The notes beneath the pieces were generated by a model. That model was given only the letters and a program-made list of their open reading frames with translations. It made no database searches and had not been told where the DNA came from. Positions 32,475-42,700 of a DNA stretch of 56,874 nt are shown one piece after another. Origin of the DNA: CAYRUP01 sp964578975 (lineage in GTDB: Bacteria; Pseudomonadota; Gammaproteobacteria; DSM-16500); NCBI GenBank assembly GCA_964578975.1, contig CAZOFA010000002.1, positions 1 to 56,874 of the forward strand, in the 5' to 3' direction. Every line of letters starts with the position of its first letter. The stretch's first letter is position 1. A program made the position numbers and the translations under genes.

Positions 32475-34631
32475 TCATCGGGTAATTAATTTTGATTTTT
32501 TCTTTTGATGACGGTGACGATTTTTGTTTAACCATTTTTTTAAAATTGCACGCAGTTCATTGATATCGATCGGTTTCGAAATATAATCATCCATGCCCGC
32601 CAATAAACATTTTTCTTTATCACCTTTTAATGCATAAGCTGTCATCGCGACAATAATCGTATGTTTTCCCAGTTTTTTCTCATGTTTGCGAATTTGTGCT
32701 GTTGCAGTATATCCATCCATTTCAGGCATTTGGCAATCCATAAAAATTAAATCATAAGATTTATGTCGCGCCATTTGAATGGCTTCTAGACCATTACTAG
32801 CGACATCAATGTTATAACTAAATTGATTTAAAATTTTCAACGCAACTTGCGTATTTATTGAATTATCTTCCACTAGTAAAATATGCGACTCATCAATTTT
32901 TTTATGGATATGTTCAAGCGTAGGTAATTCATTAAAATTTTTATTGTCGGGCTTAATCACATTACAAATGGATTCATGCAATTTAGATTGTCTAAACGGT
33001 TTCGTTAAACATTTTGTAATACCATACTCCTGAATTTTTTCTTCCGGAATGAATTCATTCAACGAAGTTAACAAAATGACAGGAATTTCTGAGGTTTCTT
33101 TGAGTAAATGCCGCATAATTTTAACTAAATCAAGCCCATCAATGGTCGGAAGATCGCGATCGATTAATACCAAGGCATAACTATGATGGTCATTCACTGA
33201 TTTATTTAACATCGTTAATGCTTGAGTGGCATTTGATGCAACATCACAATTCATTCCCCACGATTCGGTTTGATGTTTTATTAAATTATTTTCAATACCA
33301 TGACTATTGACACACAGCATGCGAATGCCACGTAATTCAAAGAACAACTGAGCCATTTCATTATTTTTGTTGCTCATGTTAAATGGCAGCGTAAACCAAA
33401 ATTTACTTCCTGTGGCTGGCGTGCTTTCAAAATCGATCGCGCCACCCAATGCTTCAATTAAACGTTTAGAAATAGCCAATCCTAATCCTGTGCCACCGTA
33501 TTTACGTGAAGTAGAAATGTTTCCTTGGGTAAATGGTTGAAAGAGTAGAGCATGTGTTTGTGGATCAATTCCAATACCTGTATCAGTCACTTCAAAATAT
33601 AAAACAATTTTTTCATTTTTTTCTTTGAGATTGACTTTAACACTGACACCGCCTTTTTCAGTAAATTTAATCGCATTACCTAATAAATTATTTAAAATTT
33701 GTCTGAGTCGAGAAGAATCGCCATTTAGCCAAGTCGGGATATTGGAATCGATTTCTGCGCCAAGCGAAATTTCTTTTTGATAGGCTTGTGAGGAAAGTAT
33801 TTCGATCGCATCATCGACTAGATCGTAAATATTAAAATCTGCATTCTCAAGATCAATATGGCCTGATTCAATTTTGGAAAAATCTAAAATATCATTAATC
33901 ACGGCGAGTAATGCTTCCCCTGAAATACGAATGATTTCGAGTGCATTTAATTGGTCGGGCGTTAAATGCGATTCATGCAAAATGCTCGTCATGCCAATAA
34001 TACCATTTAACGGTGTACGAATTTCATGGCTCATGATCGCTAAAAATGCGCTCTTTGCATGATTGGCTTCTTCTGCTAATTCTTTTGCAGTACGCAATTC
34101 TCGATTGGTTTCTTGAAGTTCTTGCGCACGTTTAAAAATTTCAATTTCCATTTCTCCCGCACGCGTACGTAGCTCTGTCGCTAATTTTAAATGTTGGGTG
34201 TCTAATTGTTTTAAGCGAATAAAGTCAGTGACATCTTGCAGGCGATGAATGATATAGATGACTTGATTATTTTCATCGAGCACGGGCGAATTAACTAGAC
34301 TCCAAAAACGTTCTTCAAAATGACCACCTTCTGATTCTGGTCGACGAATATCATATTTTTGTACGGCCATGGTATCTGCAGTTTTATTGGTGAGTACGCG
34401 ATTTAATGAAGCAAGTAAATTATTCACACCGGTTGCGGTTGGATCATTTGGGTTATCGGGAAACACGTCAAATAAATTTTTGCCAAGTATATTTTCTCGT
34501 TTAACCATGGTTGCTTTAAGGTAGGCATCACTGACATTGACAATGATAAAACCTGGATCGAGTATTAAATACAGATCCGGAGAAAATCTAACAATTGCTT
34601 GATAATCATTTCTTATCTCTGAATTTCTCAT
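32475..34631 (-). CDS. Cytosolic hybrid histidine kinase with two receivers
   Basis: 718 residues with no membrane helix. PAS domain (about 10-135, YLILDPGFIIVNVSDAYL), coiled coil (about 140-190), HisKA with His202 (SHEIRTPLNG), HATPase (LLGNAIKFT, DTGIGID, GGTGLGL), receiver 1 with Asp491 (LIDRDLPTIDG), receiver 2 with Asp632 (FMDCQMPEMDG). No HPt, so it must pass phosphate to a separate HPt, for instance that of the larger kinase at 15540-18803, with which it shares layout and sequence style. Convergent with pilZ; the leader shows no clear ribosome-binding site. Divides the pilus locus from the repeat-protein gene. Confidence 0.93.
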   Translation of the reverse strand: MRNSEIRNDYQAIVRFSPDLYLILDPGFIIVNVSDAYLKATMVKRENILGKNLFDVFPDNPNDPTATGVNNLLASLNRVLTNKTADTMAVQKYDIRRPESEGGHFEERFWSLVNSPVLDENNQVIYIIHRLQDVTDFIRLKQLDTQHLKLATELRTRAGEMEIEIFKRAQELQETNRELRTAKELAEEANHAKSAFLAIMSHEIRTPLNGIIGMTSILHESHLTPDQLNALEIIRISGEALLAVINDILDFSKIESGHIDLENADFNIYDLVDDAIEILSSQAYQKEISLGAEIDSNIPTWLNGDSSRLRQILNNLLGNAIKFTEKGGVSVKVNLKEKNEKIVLYFEVTDTGIGIDPQTHALLFQPFTQGNISTSRKYGGTGLGLAISKRLIEALGGAIDFESTPATGSKFWFTLPFNMSNKNNEMAQLFFELRGIRMLCVNSHGIENNLIKHQTESWGMNCDVASNATQALTMLNKSVNDHHSYALVLIDRDLPTIDGLDLVKIMRHLLKETSEIPVILLTSLNEFIPEEKIQEYGITKCLTKPFRQSKLHESICNVIKPDNKNFNELPTLEHIHKKIDESHILLVEDNSINTQVALKILNQFSYNIDVASNGLEAIQMARHKSYDLIFMDCQMPEMDGYTATAQIRKHEKKLGKHTIIVAMTAYALKGDKEKCLLAGMDDYISKPIDINELRAILKKWLNKNRHRHQKKKSKLITR

Positions 34632-34710
34632 AAAATGATCAGCACTGTTTTGATGTCCATTCTTAATTTTAACACTTTTGGACCAGTCTATTTAACCAAT
34701 TGATTATATT

Positions 34711-34739
34711 AATAAAAATCTTCCCCCAGGCGGGGGAAG
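34711..34739 (-). terminator. Intrinsic terminator of the triple-repeat protein gene
   Basis: On the minus strand CTTCCCCC, loop GCCT, GGGGGAAG, followed by ATTTTTATT. Perfect 8-bp GC-rich stem with a U-tract, four bases after the stop codon at 34744. Confidence 0.88.
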
Positions 34740-34743
34740 CTGA

Positions 34744-36822
34744 TTAATTAGGCTTTTTGCTGGGAGCCCCGGTAGGGTCTTTAGGCGCAGGTGGGGGCGG
34801 CGGTCTACGTTTCGGACCCTCGGTTGAGGGTGGGGGTAAAAGAATAAATGGACTGGCTGCAATTGGGTTCTGAGCGGGCACTGCAGGCGTTTTTGATTCA
34901 TTTGCAGCAACACCTTGAGGTAATTCGGGTTGTAGACGATGTGCATTCACTTCCCGGGGTACGCGTCCGGGGTCTTTACTAAACGCTGGCAGAGGTGGAG
35001 CCGTGCGTGCTTGTTCTTTACGTGCAGGCGGAGGTGGCGGCATCTTGAGTTTCGGCGTCTCAGGTTCTGCTGATACAACATGTACATTCACGTCTGCGAG
35101 CGTTGGTGTCTGAATAGGGCCTTCTTGTTTAAATTCCATTGTTTTAACGGCTGTATATAATTGAGCAATCAATGCTTTCAATTCATCGCCGTTTCTGCTG
35201 TTGACTCCACCCATTTCTGGCATTGGATTTAGTGTTTCTGTTAATTCCAAATTTGGCGCCGTTTCTAATTTTCTTGTTAACAACTTGGGAAAATGAGTGA
35301 TTAAGACATCCATTTCACCCAGATCAATAATTCGATTTTGACATCCGCCTGAAATATTCTTTTCATCCTCACTAATGGCATTTAATCGCGCTAATATCTG
35401 AGTACGTGATTGGTGTTGACTAATTTCTTGGATCGTTTGATAAGCTATTTTTAATATTTTTAAAATATTAGTCTGGTTTTGTTGATCTGAATTTTTTATT
35501 AAATTCATTACCCAATACGCCGTGAGATAATTTAAAAGATCGAATTGAGTGGTCGGTTCAGATTGGTTGAATTGTACCGACATTTTTAACAAATGAGCGT
35601 CTAACTTGTTAAATTGCTCTGTCAGTTTTGGCGGAGACACGCCTTGCGGTGAAAGTGGTGCAGGTGAAGAAGCTGAATGCGATGCGGCAACAGGTTTTGC
35701 ATTTTCATTAGCAATTAAGCAAGGTTTTTTTGATTCCGATTCAGGAAGTAATATCAATTTTGACGCTAAACTAGAAATAAGTTTACTTAATTCTGTCGAA
35801 CCTTTATTGGTATCGATGATGCTTTCACTCTTAACTATTCGATCATTATATTTTTTTGTTAACAGTGCGTCAAAACCTTGCATTAAAGTGTGTATATCAC
35901 CCAGATAGGCATTTTTGCCTGTTTTGGGAGTACCCACGGGTTTATTATTCGGTCGAATAGAGTTTTCATTTAATTCGCTCAGCATGTCTTTGCGATAATG
36001 TTCATTCGATATTCCTTCAGCGGCTTCAAACGCTACTCTTAACATTATTTCGATACTTGCGCGATCCTGAGGATACTGTTGACTCATGATAAAATTGCAA
36101 ACCCAACGTCCTATCAAAAATTCGAAAACATCTTTTTTAGAGATAGATTGACTTGTTTTCTTAAATTTTTTATCGACGAAATGCCCATATAATTTTTTAA
36201 ATTCATCGGTGCTCTGAAAAGAGGTAAGTTTTTTTGTCACAGGTGTTTGCGGCACAACAGGAGAAGCCGAACGATTCGGGGTTATGTCTTCTTTTGCTTC
36301 TTGGAGTGTTAAATCTTGTGTGGGTGCTATTGCGTTGTATAGGTTAACGATTCTTTCACTGAGGTCATTTGCAACCAAACGACGTTTTAATACTTTTAAT
36401 TTTCCATCGAGAGTTTTTACCTTTGCGATTCGTGAATTCAATTCTATGGGAAAATTAACATCTAATTCGCGCCATTCAGTCATATTAACCAGAGTATCTA
36501 AAGAATTGTTTGTTCCATCCTGATTGAAATGATCATTCGAATTTTTTTTAAAGATTTGTTTTATGCTGTCAGAATCTTTGGAAATATCTTTTATCATTTG
36601 TCTGGCAACGCTTAAACATTTTAATAGAGCAATACCGTCATCATGATTCTCATTAATAAATTTAATGACCCAATTGCATAATATAGATTTCAGTACAACC
36701 CTTCGCGTTTGTGGTTGACGTAAGCCATCTTGTCCAGCGACAAATGCACGTAATTCAGCAAATGTTTTATGAACGAGCTGATTCTCTGCCTCAAATGGGG
36801 TTTTTAATTTGTTACTTAGCAT
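34744..36822 (-). CDS. Triple-repeat helical protein with poly-proline tail (effector candidate)
   Basis: 692 residues, no signal peptide or membrane helix, no family recognised. Three diverged copies of a helical domain of about 150 residues are visible: about 20-168, 207-360 and 403-563. Aligned landmarks are CNWVIKFI / GRWVCNFI / AYWVMNLI (Trp51, Trp240, Trp437), then SVARQMIKDIS / RVAFEAAEGIS / KIAYQTIQEIS, then a closing helix (ERIVNLYNAIA / SKLISSLASKL / ALIAQLYTAVK). Ser/Pro linkers join them (183-197, 362-400). Residues 590-692 are proline-rich with PPPPPARK, APPLPAF, LPPPS and RRPPPPPAPK, the style of eukaryotic SH3/EVH1/profilin ligands. Own terminator and a phased TTAA array upstream. 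A translocated effector that touches host actin or signalling proteins is the natural guess, by inference only. Confidence 0.85.
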   Translation of the reverse strand: MLSNKLKTPFEAENQLVHKTFAELRAFVAGQDGLRQPQTRRVVLKSILCNWVIKFINENHDDGIALLKCLSVARQMIKDISKDSDSIKQIFKKNSNDHFNQDGTNNSLDTLVNMTEWRELDVNFPIELNSRIAKVKTLDGKLKVLKRRLVANDLSERIVNLYNAIAPTQDLTLQEAKEDITPNRSASPVVPQTPVTKKLTSFQSTDEFKKLYGHFVDKKFKKTSQSISKKDVFEFLIGRWVCNFIMSQQYPQDRASIEIMLRVAFEAAEGISNEHYRKDMLSELNENSIRPNNKPVGTPKTGKNAYLGDIHTLMQGFDALLTKKYNDRIVKSESIIDTNKGSTELSKLISSLASKLILLPESESKKPCLIANENAKPVAASHSASSPAPLSPQGVSPPKLTEQFNKLDAHLLKMSVQFNQSEPTTQFDLLNYLTAYWVMNLIKNSDQQNQTNILKILKIAYQTIQEISQHQSRTQILARLNAISEDEKNISGGCQNRIIDLGEMDVLITHFPKLLTRKLETAPNLELTETLNPMPEMGGVNSRNGDELKALIAQLYTAVKTMEFKQEGPIQTPTLADVNVHVVSAEPETPKLKMPPPPPARKEQARTAPPLPAFSKDPGRVPREVNAHRLQPELPQGVAANESKTPAVPAQNPIAASPFILLPPPSTEGPKRRPPPPPAPKDPTGAPSKKPN

Positions 36823-36878
36823 TGCCCAACCTCTTTACATATACTTTTAATTTGAGCCATTAATATACATGAGCCAGA

Positions 36879-36916
36879 TTAAAGTTAACTTAAGAAAGTG
36901 TTAACGTAAACTTAAG
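36879..36916 (-). promoter_or_regulatory. PmrA-like tandem operator: TTAA half-sites every 11 bp
   Basis: TTAA cores begin at 36879, 36890, 36901 and 36912, exactly 11 bp apart; an extra off-phase TTAA lies at 36885. On the coding strand the units read CTTAAG, GTTAAC, CTTAAG, TTTAAT. Direct repeats one helical turn apart are the binding mode of OmpR-family regulators, and CTTAA-N6-YTTAA is the form of PmrA boxes. A TATATT -10-like element lies about 12 bases downstream (36867-36862) with no proper -35, as expected for an activator-dependent promoter. It is 57 bases before the triple-repeat gene. Confidence 0.6.
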
Positions 36917-36995
36917 AGGGCATATAAGTAATATTCGTATAATGTATTGAATTTATTGGAAAAAAAGCTAATTTTTGTGCGGTTTTAGTATGCCT

Positions 36996-37092
36996 CGTCA
37001 TTGCGCGCCCAGCGCTTTTTGCTGGGCGTGGCAATCCAGGTTTTGATTTTCTGGATTGCTTCACCCACTAAAAGCGTGGGTTCGCAATGACG
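36996..37092. repeat. Dispersed palindromic (MITE-like) element, complete copy
   Basis: 97 bp bounded by a perfect 10-bp terminal inverted repeat CGTCATTGCG (36996-37005) / CGCAATGACG (37083-37092). Inside are three hairpins: GCCCAGC/GCTGGGC (37007-37013 / 37021-37027), GCAATCCAG/CTGGATTGC (37031-37039 / 37051-37059) and ACCCAC/GTGGGT (37063-37068 / 37076-37081). Lies 15 bases beyond the pyrC stop and could also end that operon's transcript. Confidence 0.88.
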
Positions 37093-37106
37093 ATCAGGTT
37101 GTGGCC

Positions 37107-38327
37107 CTAGGCGTTTAAATCATAAAGCTGCCCGCGCAACACCACAAACGCAGGCCAACCACGCAATGCGCGACCTGAAAACGCGCTCCAACCACATTTT
37201 GTGCGAAGTTGTGCATTATCCACAGTTTGAATTTTTTCTAAATCAACCAACACGACATCATCATTTTTTTTCAAAGAAAAAATTTCGCGCGGACGTTCAC
37301 AGGTTAAAGAAATAATTTTTTGTAACGAAATAAAACCTTCATGATATGCATTCAGTAACAACGCAAGTGTGGTCTCAATGCCGGGCATGCCAGAAGGGCA
37401 AATGCCATATTGTTGAAATTTTTCTTGTTCAGTGTGTGGGGCATGATCAGAACCAATAGTGTCAATAATTCCCTGATTAATCGCATCAAATAAAAATTCA
37501 CGATGTTGCATATTGCGTAACGGTGGATTCACCACAGCTTTTCCCTGCAAATAATCGTAGGCGCTGTCATCTAAAAATAAATGATGAGGTGTGGTTTCCG
37601 CATACACCGGTAAATTATTTTTTTTGGCTGTGGCGATTAAATCAATTTCATCTTTCGTGCTCATGTGTAAAACATATAATCGTGTTTTATAGGTTTTCGT
37701 CAGCATAATCGCTTTTTCGACAGCGCGTGTTGCCACTTCAGTATCACGAATTTTAGAATGATCGTGATAATTTTTGGCATCACTGAATTGTTTTTTGCGT
37801 TGTTGAATCAATGTTTCATCTTCTGCGTGCACCGCGACAATTAAATTTTCTTTAGCAGCAATACTAAATACCGCATGTAAACTTTCATCGTCATCAATCA
37901 CCAAATTCCCAGTGCTACAACCCATAAAAACTTTAATGCCAATCACATCATGTTTCACTTTAGGAATTTCATTTAAATGATTTTTATCCGCGCCAAAAAA
38001 TAATTCATAACGCAGAGGAATGCCAACCTCTTGTAATTGCGCATCGATTAATGCTTTTTTTTGTTGTAAATAAGTTTCACTGACAGTAGGTGGGATAGTG
38101 TTTGGCATATCAAATACTGTGGTATAACCACCCTGCAAAGACGCTTTCGCAGCAGTCAACCAATTTTCTTTGTGCTCCATGCCAGGGGTACGAAAATGCA
38201 CGTGAGGATCAATTAAACCAGGAAATAAAGTTAGGCCTGAGGCATCCAACGTAAAATCGTTATTATTTTCGAATGTCAGTGATTGCAGAGCGCCATCAAT
38301 AGTGGCAGCATTTTTTATAGTTAACAT
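37107..38327 (-). CDS. pyrC: Dihydroorotase, class I
   Basis: Third step of UMP synthesis, cyclising carbamoyl aspartate to dihydroorotate. 406 residues, amidohydrolase fold. Metal ligands His42 and His44 in DPHVHFRTPG, carbamylated-Lys region GIKVFMG, VAVHAED, VLHMST and IGSDHAPHT with the catalytic Asp. Length and motifs are of the class I type (Bacteroidota, archaea, CAD), unlike the about 348-residue class II PyrC of E. coli. Last gene of the operon, starting directly after the pyrI stop with no gap. Confidence 0.92.
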   Translation of the reverse strand: MLTIKNAATIDGALQSLTFENNNDFTLDASGLTLFPGLIDPHVHFRTPGMEHKENWLTAAKASLQGGYTTVFDMPNTIPPTVSETYLQQKKALIDAQLQEVGIPLRYELFFGADKNHLNEIPKVKHDVIGIKVFMGCSTGNLVIDDDESLHAVFSIAAKENLIVAVHAEDETLIQQRKKQFSDAKNYHDHSKIRDTEVATRAVEKAIMLTKTYKTRLYVLHMSTKDEIDLIATAKKNNLPVYAETTPHHLFLDDSAYDYLQGKAVVNPPLRNMQHREFLFDAINQGIIDTIGSDHAPHTEQEKFQQYGICPSGMPGIETTLALLLNAYHEGFISLQKIISLTCERPREIFSLKKNDDVVLVDLEKIQTVDNAQLRTKCGWSAFSGRALRGWPAFVVLRGQLYDLNA

Positions 38328-38786
38328 TTAGATTTTAACCTTCACTAAATCACGCGGAAAAACTTTTTCACAATAATGGCAAGTCAAATGGATTTGTTTG
38401 CCTTCTTCATTAATATAAAAACAACTATCCACTTGTTCGACATGCGTAATGCAAGCGGGATTTGAGCAAATAAATACAGCTTTCATGGTATGAGGCAAAT
38501 GCGTGGAAATTTTATTTGTGACTTCAAAATTTTCAATCACGTTGATCGTGGCCGAAGGCGCAAACACGACAATTTCATTGGCTTCGTCTTCGGTGAGAAT
38601 GTAATTTTCTACTTTCACCAAATCTTTTGTACCTAAACGTTTACTCGGCAAATTCATCCCGACCATGATTTTAAATTTTCGTTTAAGTAACGTCAGCAAG
38701 TGAATAATACGTAACGCTTGGCCTTGTGGAATATGATCTATCACCGTGCCATTTTTGATGGCGGAGACGGAAAGTTTATCGTTCAT
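38328..38786 (-). CDS. pyrI: Aspartate carbamoyltransferase regulatory chain
   Basis: Allosteric subunit that binds CTP/ATP and caps the PyrB trimers. 152 residues. N-terminal nucleotide-binding part (VSAIKNGTVIDHI, GMNLPSKRLGTKDLVKVEN) and C-terminal zinc domain with Cys107, Cys112, Cys136 and Cys139 (CSNPAC and CHYC). Overlaps pyrB by 4 bases. Confidence 0.95.
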   Translation of the reverse strand: MNDKLSVSAIKNGTVIDHIPQGQALRIIHLLTLLKRKFKIMVGMNLPSKRLGTKDLVKVENYILTEDEANEIVVFAPSATINVIENFEVTNKISTHLPHTMKAVFICSNPACITHVEQVDSCFYINEEGKQIHLTCHYCEKVFPRDLVKVKI

Positions 38787-39709
38787 GGTAATGACTCATT
38801 CAAAATTAACGTTAATAAAGCTTGTCGCACCGTCACGCCGTTATTCGCTTGTTGAAAATAGTGCGCATAAGGCGTTTGGTCCACATCAAATGAAATTTCA
38901 TTCACGCGCGGTAACGGATGTAAAATTTTTAAATTGGCACGTGCTTTTTCTAACATGGCAGAAGTTAAAATAAATTGATCTTTAATCAGTTGATATTCAG
39001 CCTGGCTAAAGCGCTCTTGCTGAATGCGGGTCATGTATAAAATGTCAATTGCTGGAATCACTTCCTCAATGGTTTGATGAAATGAAAAACGCACACCACA
39101 TTTTTTTAATTTGTCACAAATCGCTTCGGGCAATGTCAATGCTTCCGGTGACACAAGATACAGCCGAATATCAAACAACGAGCACACTTCAATAAACGAA
39201 TGAATGGTGCGTCCATATTTCAAATCACCGACTAACGCAATTGATAATCCATTGAGTGTCGGATGACATTCTTGAATGGTAAATAAATCGGTGAGTGCTT
39301 GTGTTGGATGTTGATTAGCGCCGTCACCAGCATTAATCACCGGGCAGGGTGACGCTTCAGCCGCTAAACACGCGGATCCTTCGCGTGGATGACGAATCAC
39401 AATTAAATCGGCATACCCTGAAATCACCTGTATGCTGTCATGCAGTGTTTCGCCTTTTTGTGTAGATAACCCTTCGCTGCTGCCAAAACCAATCACATGT
39501 GCGCCTAAACGCAAAGCCGCTGATTCAAATGACAGCCGCGTGCGTGTGGAGGGTTCAAAAAAACAATTGGCAATAATTTTATTTTGTAAGATGTGTGCTA
39601 AGGGTTTTGCTTTTATTTTTTTTGCGGTTTGCAAAATCAATTCAACTTCATTGATTTTGAAATCTTTCATTGAAATGAGATCGCGTTGAAAAAGTAAATT
39701 GGTGCTCAT
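38783..39709 (-). CDS. pyrB: Aspartate carbamoyltransferase catalytic chain
   Basis: Second step of UMP synthesis. 308 residues. Carbamoyl-phosphate loop FFEPSTRTRLSFE (STRTR at 54-58), mobile loop with Lys85 (LSTQKGETLHD), HPTQALTDLF, and LHPLPRVNEI. The form that assembles with PyrI. Overlaps carB and pyrI by 4 bases each. Confidence 0.95.
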   Translation of the reverse strand: MSTNLLFQRDLISMKDFKINEVELILQTAKKIKAKPLAHILQNKIIANCFFEPSTRTRLSFESAALRLGAHVIGFGSSEGLSTQKGETLHDSIQVISGYADLIVIRHPREGSACLAAEASPCPVINAGDGANQHPTQALTDLFTIQECHPTLNGLSIALVGDLKYGRTIHSFIEVCSLFDIRLYLVSPEALTLPEAICDKLKKCGVRFSFHQTIEEVIPAIDILYMTRIQQERFSQAEYQLIKDQFILTSAMLEKARANLKILHPLPRVNEISFDVDQTPYAHYFQQANNGVTVRQALLTLILNESLP

Positions 39710-42700
39710 AATGACCTTATCGTTTCGTTTTCAGAGATTTCATTGTTGACGATTTCACGCCATGAATTCACAGATAATGATTTATTTTTTAAATGGATCA
39801 AACACTGCAACATGATTTGTGCTTTTTGCGCGTTGGTAATCAGCGGAATATGATGATCAATCGTCAAACGTCGAATTTTGTAACCATCGGTTTGTGTGTT
39901 CGGTTTATTACTATTGGGAATATTGATAATCAAATCAACTTTATGTTGCGTGATAATGGTTTCAATATTCGGTTCTTTTTTCACACTGGACTTATATACA
40001 AAATAACTCGCCACACCATTTTTAAATAAAAATGAATGTGTCCCTTCCGTGCTGTAAATACGCCAACCCAGCATTTCTAATTCTTTCAACGCCGGTAATA
40101 ATTTTGCTTTGTAAGGATCGGCGAGTGACACCAGCAAACGATTGTTGATGACGCCTTGCTCTGAGGCAAGCCAAGCGCGCCAAAAGGCATCTTGTAAATT
40201 TTCGCCTAAACATGCCACTTCACCGGTGGAGGCCATTTCGACATGCGCGACTGGATCCGCACCTTTCAAACGTTGATAAGAAAATTGCGGTGCTTTGACA
40301 CCGACATAATCCAATTCGAGTGTTTGATAATGTGTGACTGTCGGTCGATCTAACATGACTTCCGTCGAAATTTCGATGAAATTATGATTTGTAACTTTCG
40401 ACACAAACGGCAGAGAGCGTGAAGCGCGTAAATTACATTCGATCACTTGGATATGATTATTTTTCGCGATAAATTGAATGTTAAACGGACCGGTAATATT
40501 CAGTGCGCGCACAATTTGTCGCGTGATTTTTTTCGTACGGCGAATGGTTTCTAAATATAAATTTTGTGGCGGCAATACTAATGTGGCGTCGCCCGAATGC
40601 ACGCCCGCATTTTCAATATGTTCATTGATCGCTTCAATGACAATCACACCATTTTTAGCAACACCATCAATTTCCAGTTCTTTCGCATCTTGAATAAATT
40701 TGGAAATGACGACTGGATGTTCAGGAGATACTTCGGCGGCTTGTAATAAATATTCCTGTAAAGAAATATCATCATAAGCCACATTCATTGCCGCACCGGA
40801 TAAAATATAAGAAGGTCGCACTAACACCGGATAACCAATTTCGCGCGCGAATTTTTTTGCATTATCAAGACTCGTGACTTTTGTCCAGGGCGGTTGATCA
40901 ATGCCAAGATCGTGTAACAGTGCGGAAAATTTTTCACGATTTTCTGCGCAATCAATGTCTTTTGCGGCGGTGCCAAGTAAATGATAACCGACTGCAGCCA
41001 GTGGCCACGCAAGATTATTTGCAATTTGTCCACCGACGGACACGATAATGCCGAGTGGTTTTTCGAGATCCGCAATATCTTGTACGCGTTCTAGGGTTAA
41101 TTGTTCGAAGTACAAACGATCAGAGACATCATAATCAGTGGAAACCGTTTCCGGATTTGAATTGATGATAATCGCTTTCTTGCCAAGTTTTCGTAACGTC
41201 CGTGCTGTATTGACCGCACACCAATCAAATTCAACCGACGAACCAATCGCATAAGGCCCTGAACCTAACACCAGAATAGGCGCATCACTCATGGTTGTGA
41301 CATCATGCTCACATCCATGATAGGTGAGGTAAAGATAATTTGTTTCCGCCGCAAATTCTCCCGCCAAGGTATCAATTTGTTTAACGACCGGTTGAATGCC
41401 TGCCGCTATGCGTCGTTGTCGAATGGATGATTCGGGTTGATGTAACAAATGACCTAACGCACGATCAGAAAATCCATATTGTTTTGCTAAGCGCAATAAA
41501 TTATCGCTGCACGTTTCGTGTTTGAGTTTGTTTTCGAGTAAAGCTGTTTGTTGTATATGATACAAAAACCACGTATCAATGCGACTTAATTCATGCGCTT
41601 CTTCTAACGTGCCATTTTTTAAAAAATATTGATAGAGCGCAAACAATCTGCGATCGGTTGGATTTGCAATTTCATACAGAGGATGATCAATCGTTTGCGG
41701 ATAATCACTCAAACACGACGCGCCAATATTTAACATGCCCACTGCTTTTTGTAACGCTTCTGGAAATGAACGACCGATTCCCATCACTTCGCCCACACTT
41801 TTCATTTCAGTGCCGATATTGCGTCCCGCACTTTTTAATTTTTGTGTATCCCAGCGCGGAATTTTGACGACTAAATAATCCAACGCCGGTTCGAAGAACG
41901 CGCAGGTTTTTTCTGTCACGCCATTGGTAATTTCATGCAGCAACCATCCCAAGGTTAATTTCGCGGCGACAAATGCTAGCGGATACCCCGTTGCTTTTGA
42001 AGCAAGCGCACTCGAGCGCGATAACCGCGCATTGACTTCAATCACGCGATAATCACCATTCGCGGGATTTATCGCAAATTGAATATTGCATTCACCAATG
42101 ATGCCAAAATGCGTTGCAACTTTGAGCGCAATATTACGCAAAAATTGATGCTCTTGATTCGTTAACGTTTGTGCGGGTGCCACCACAATACTTTCACCGG
42201 TGTGAATGCCCATCGGATCCATATTTTCCATGTTACAAATCGTGAGCGTATTGCCGGCCGCATCGCGAATAATTTCATATTCAAATTCTTTCCAACCAAA
42301 AAGATATTCTTCAATTAAAATTTGCGGCGAGGCAGCAAAACATTCTTGTGCGCGTTCTTGTAATTCTTGCGGCTGTAAAATTTTTCCAGAACCGAGACCG
42401 CCCAACGAAAATCCTGAGCGCAGCATAATGGGATATCCGATTTGATCGGCTGCATTGAGTGCATCGTGCGTGGTGGTCGCACAGATACTTTTTGGTGTTT
42501 TGACGTCAATCGATTCGAGTTCACGTTTAAACACGTGACGATCTTCCGTTTGTCGGATAGCCGAAATCGGCGTGCCAAGCACTTGAATATTGTGTTCTGC
42601 CAATACGCCACTTTCATCCAACAACAGACCGAGATTCAGTGCGGTTTGACCACCAAATCCGAGCATAATCGCATCGGGTTTTTCTTTTTTAATAATAGAG

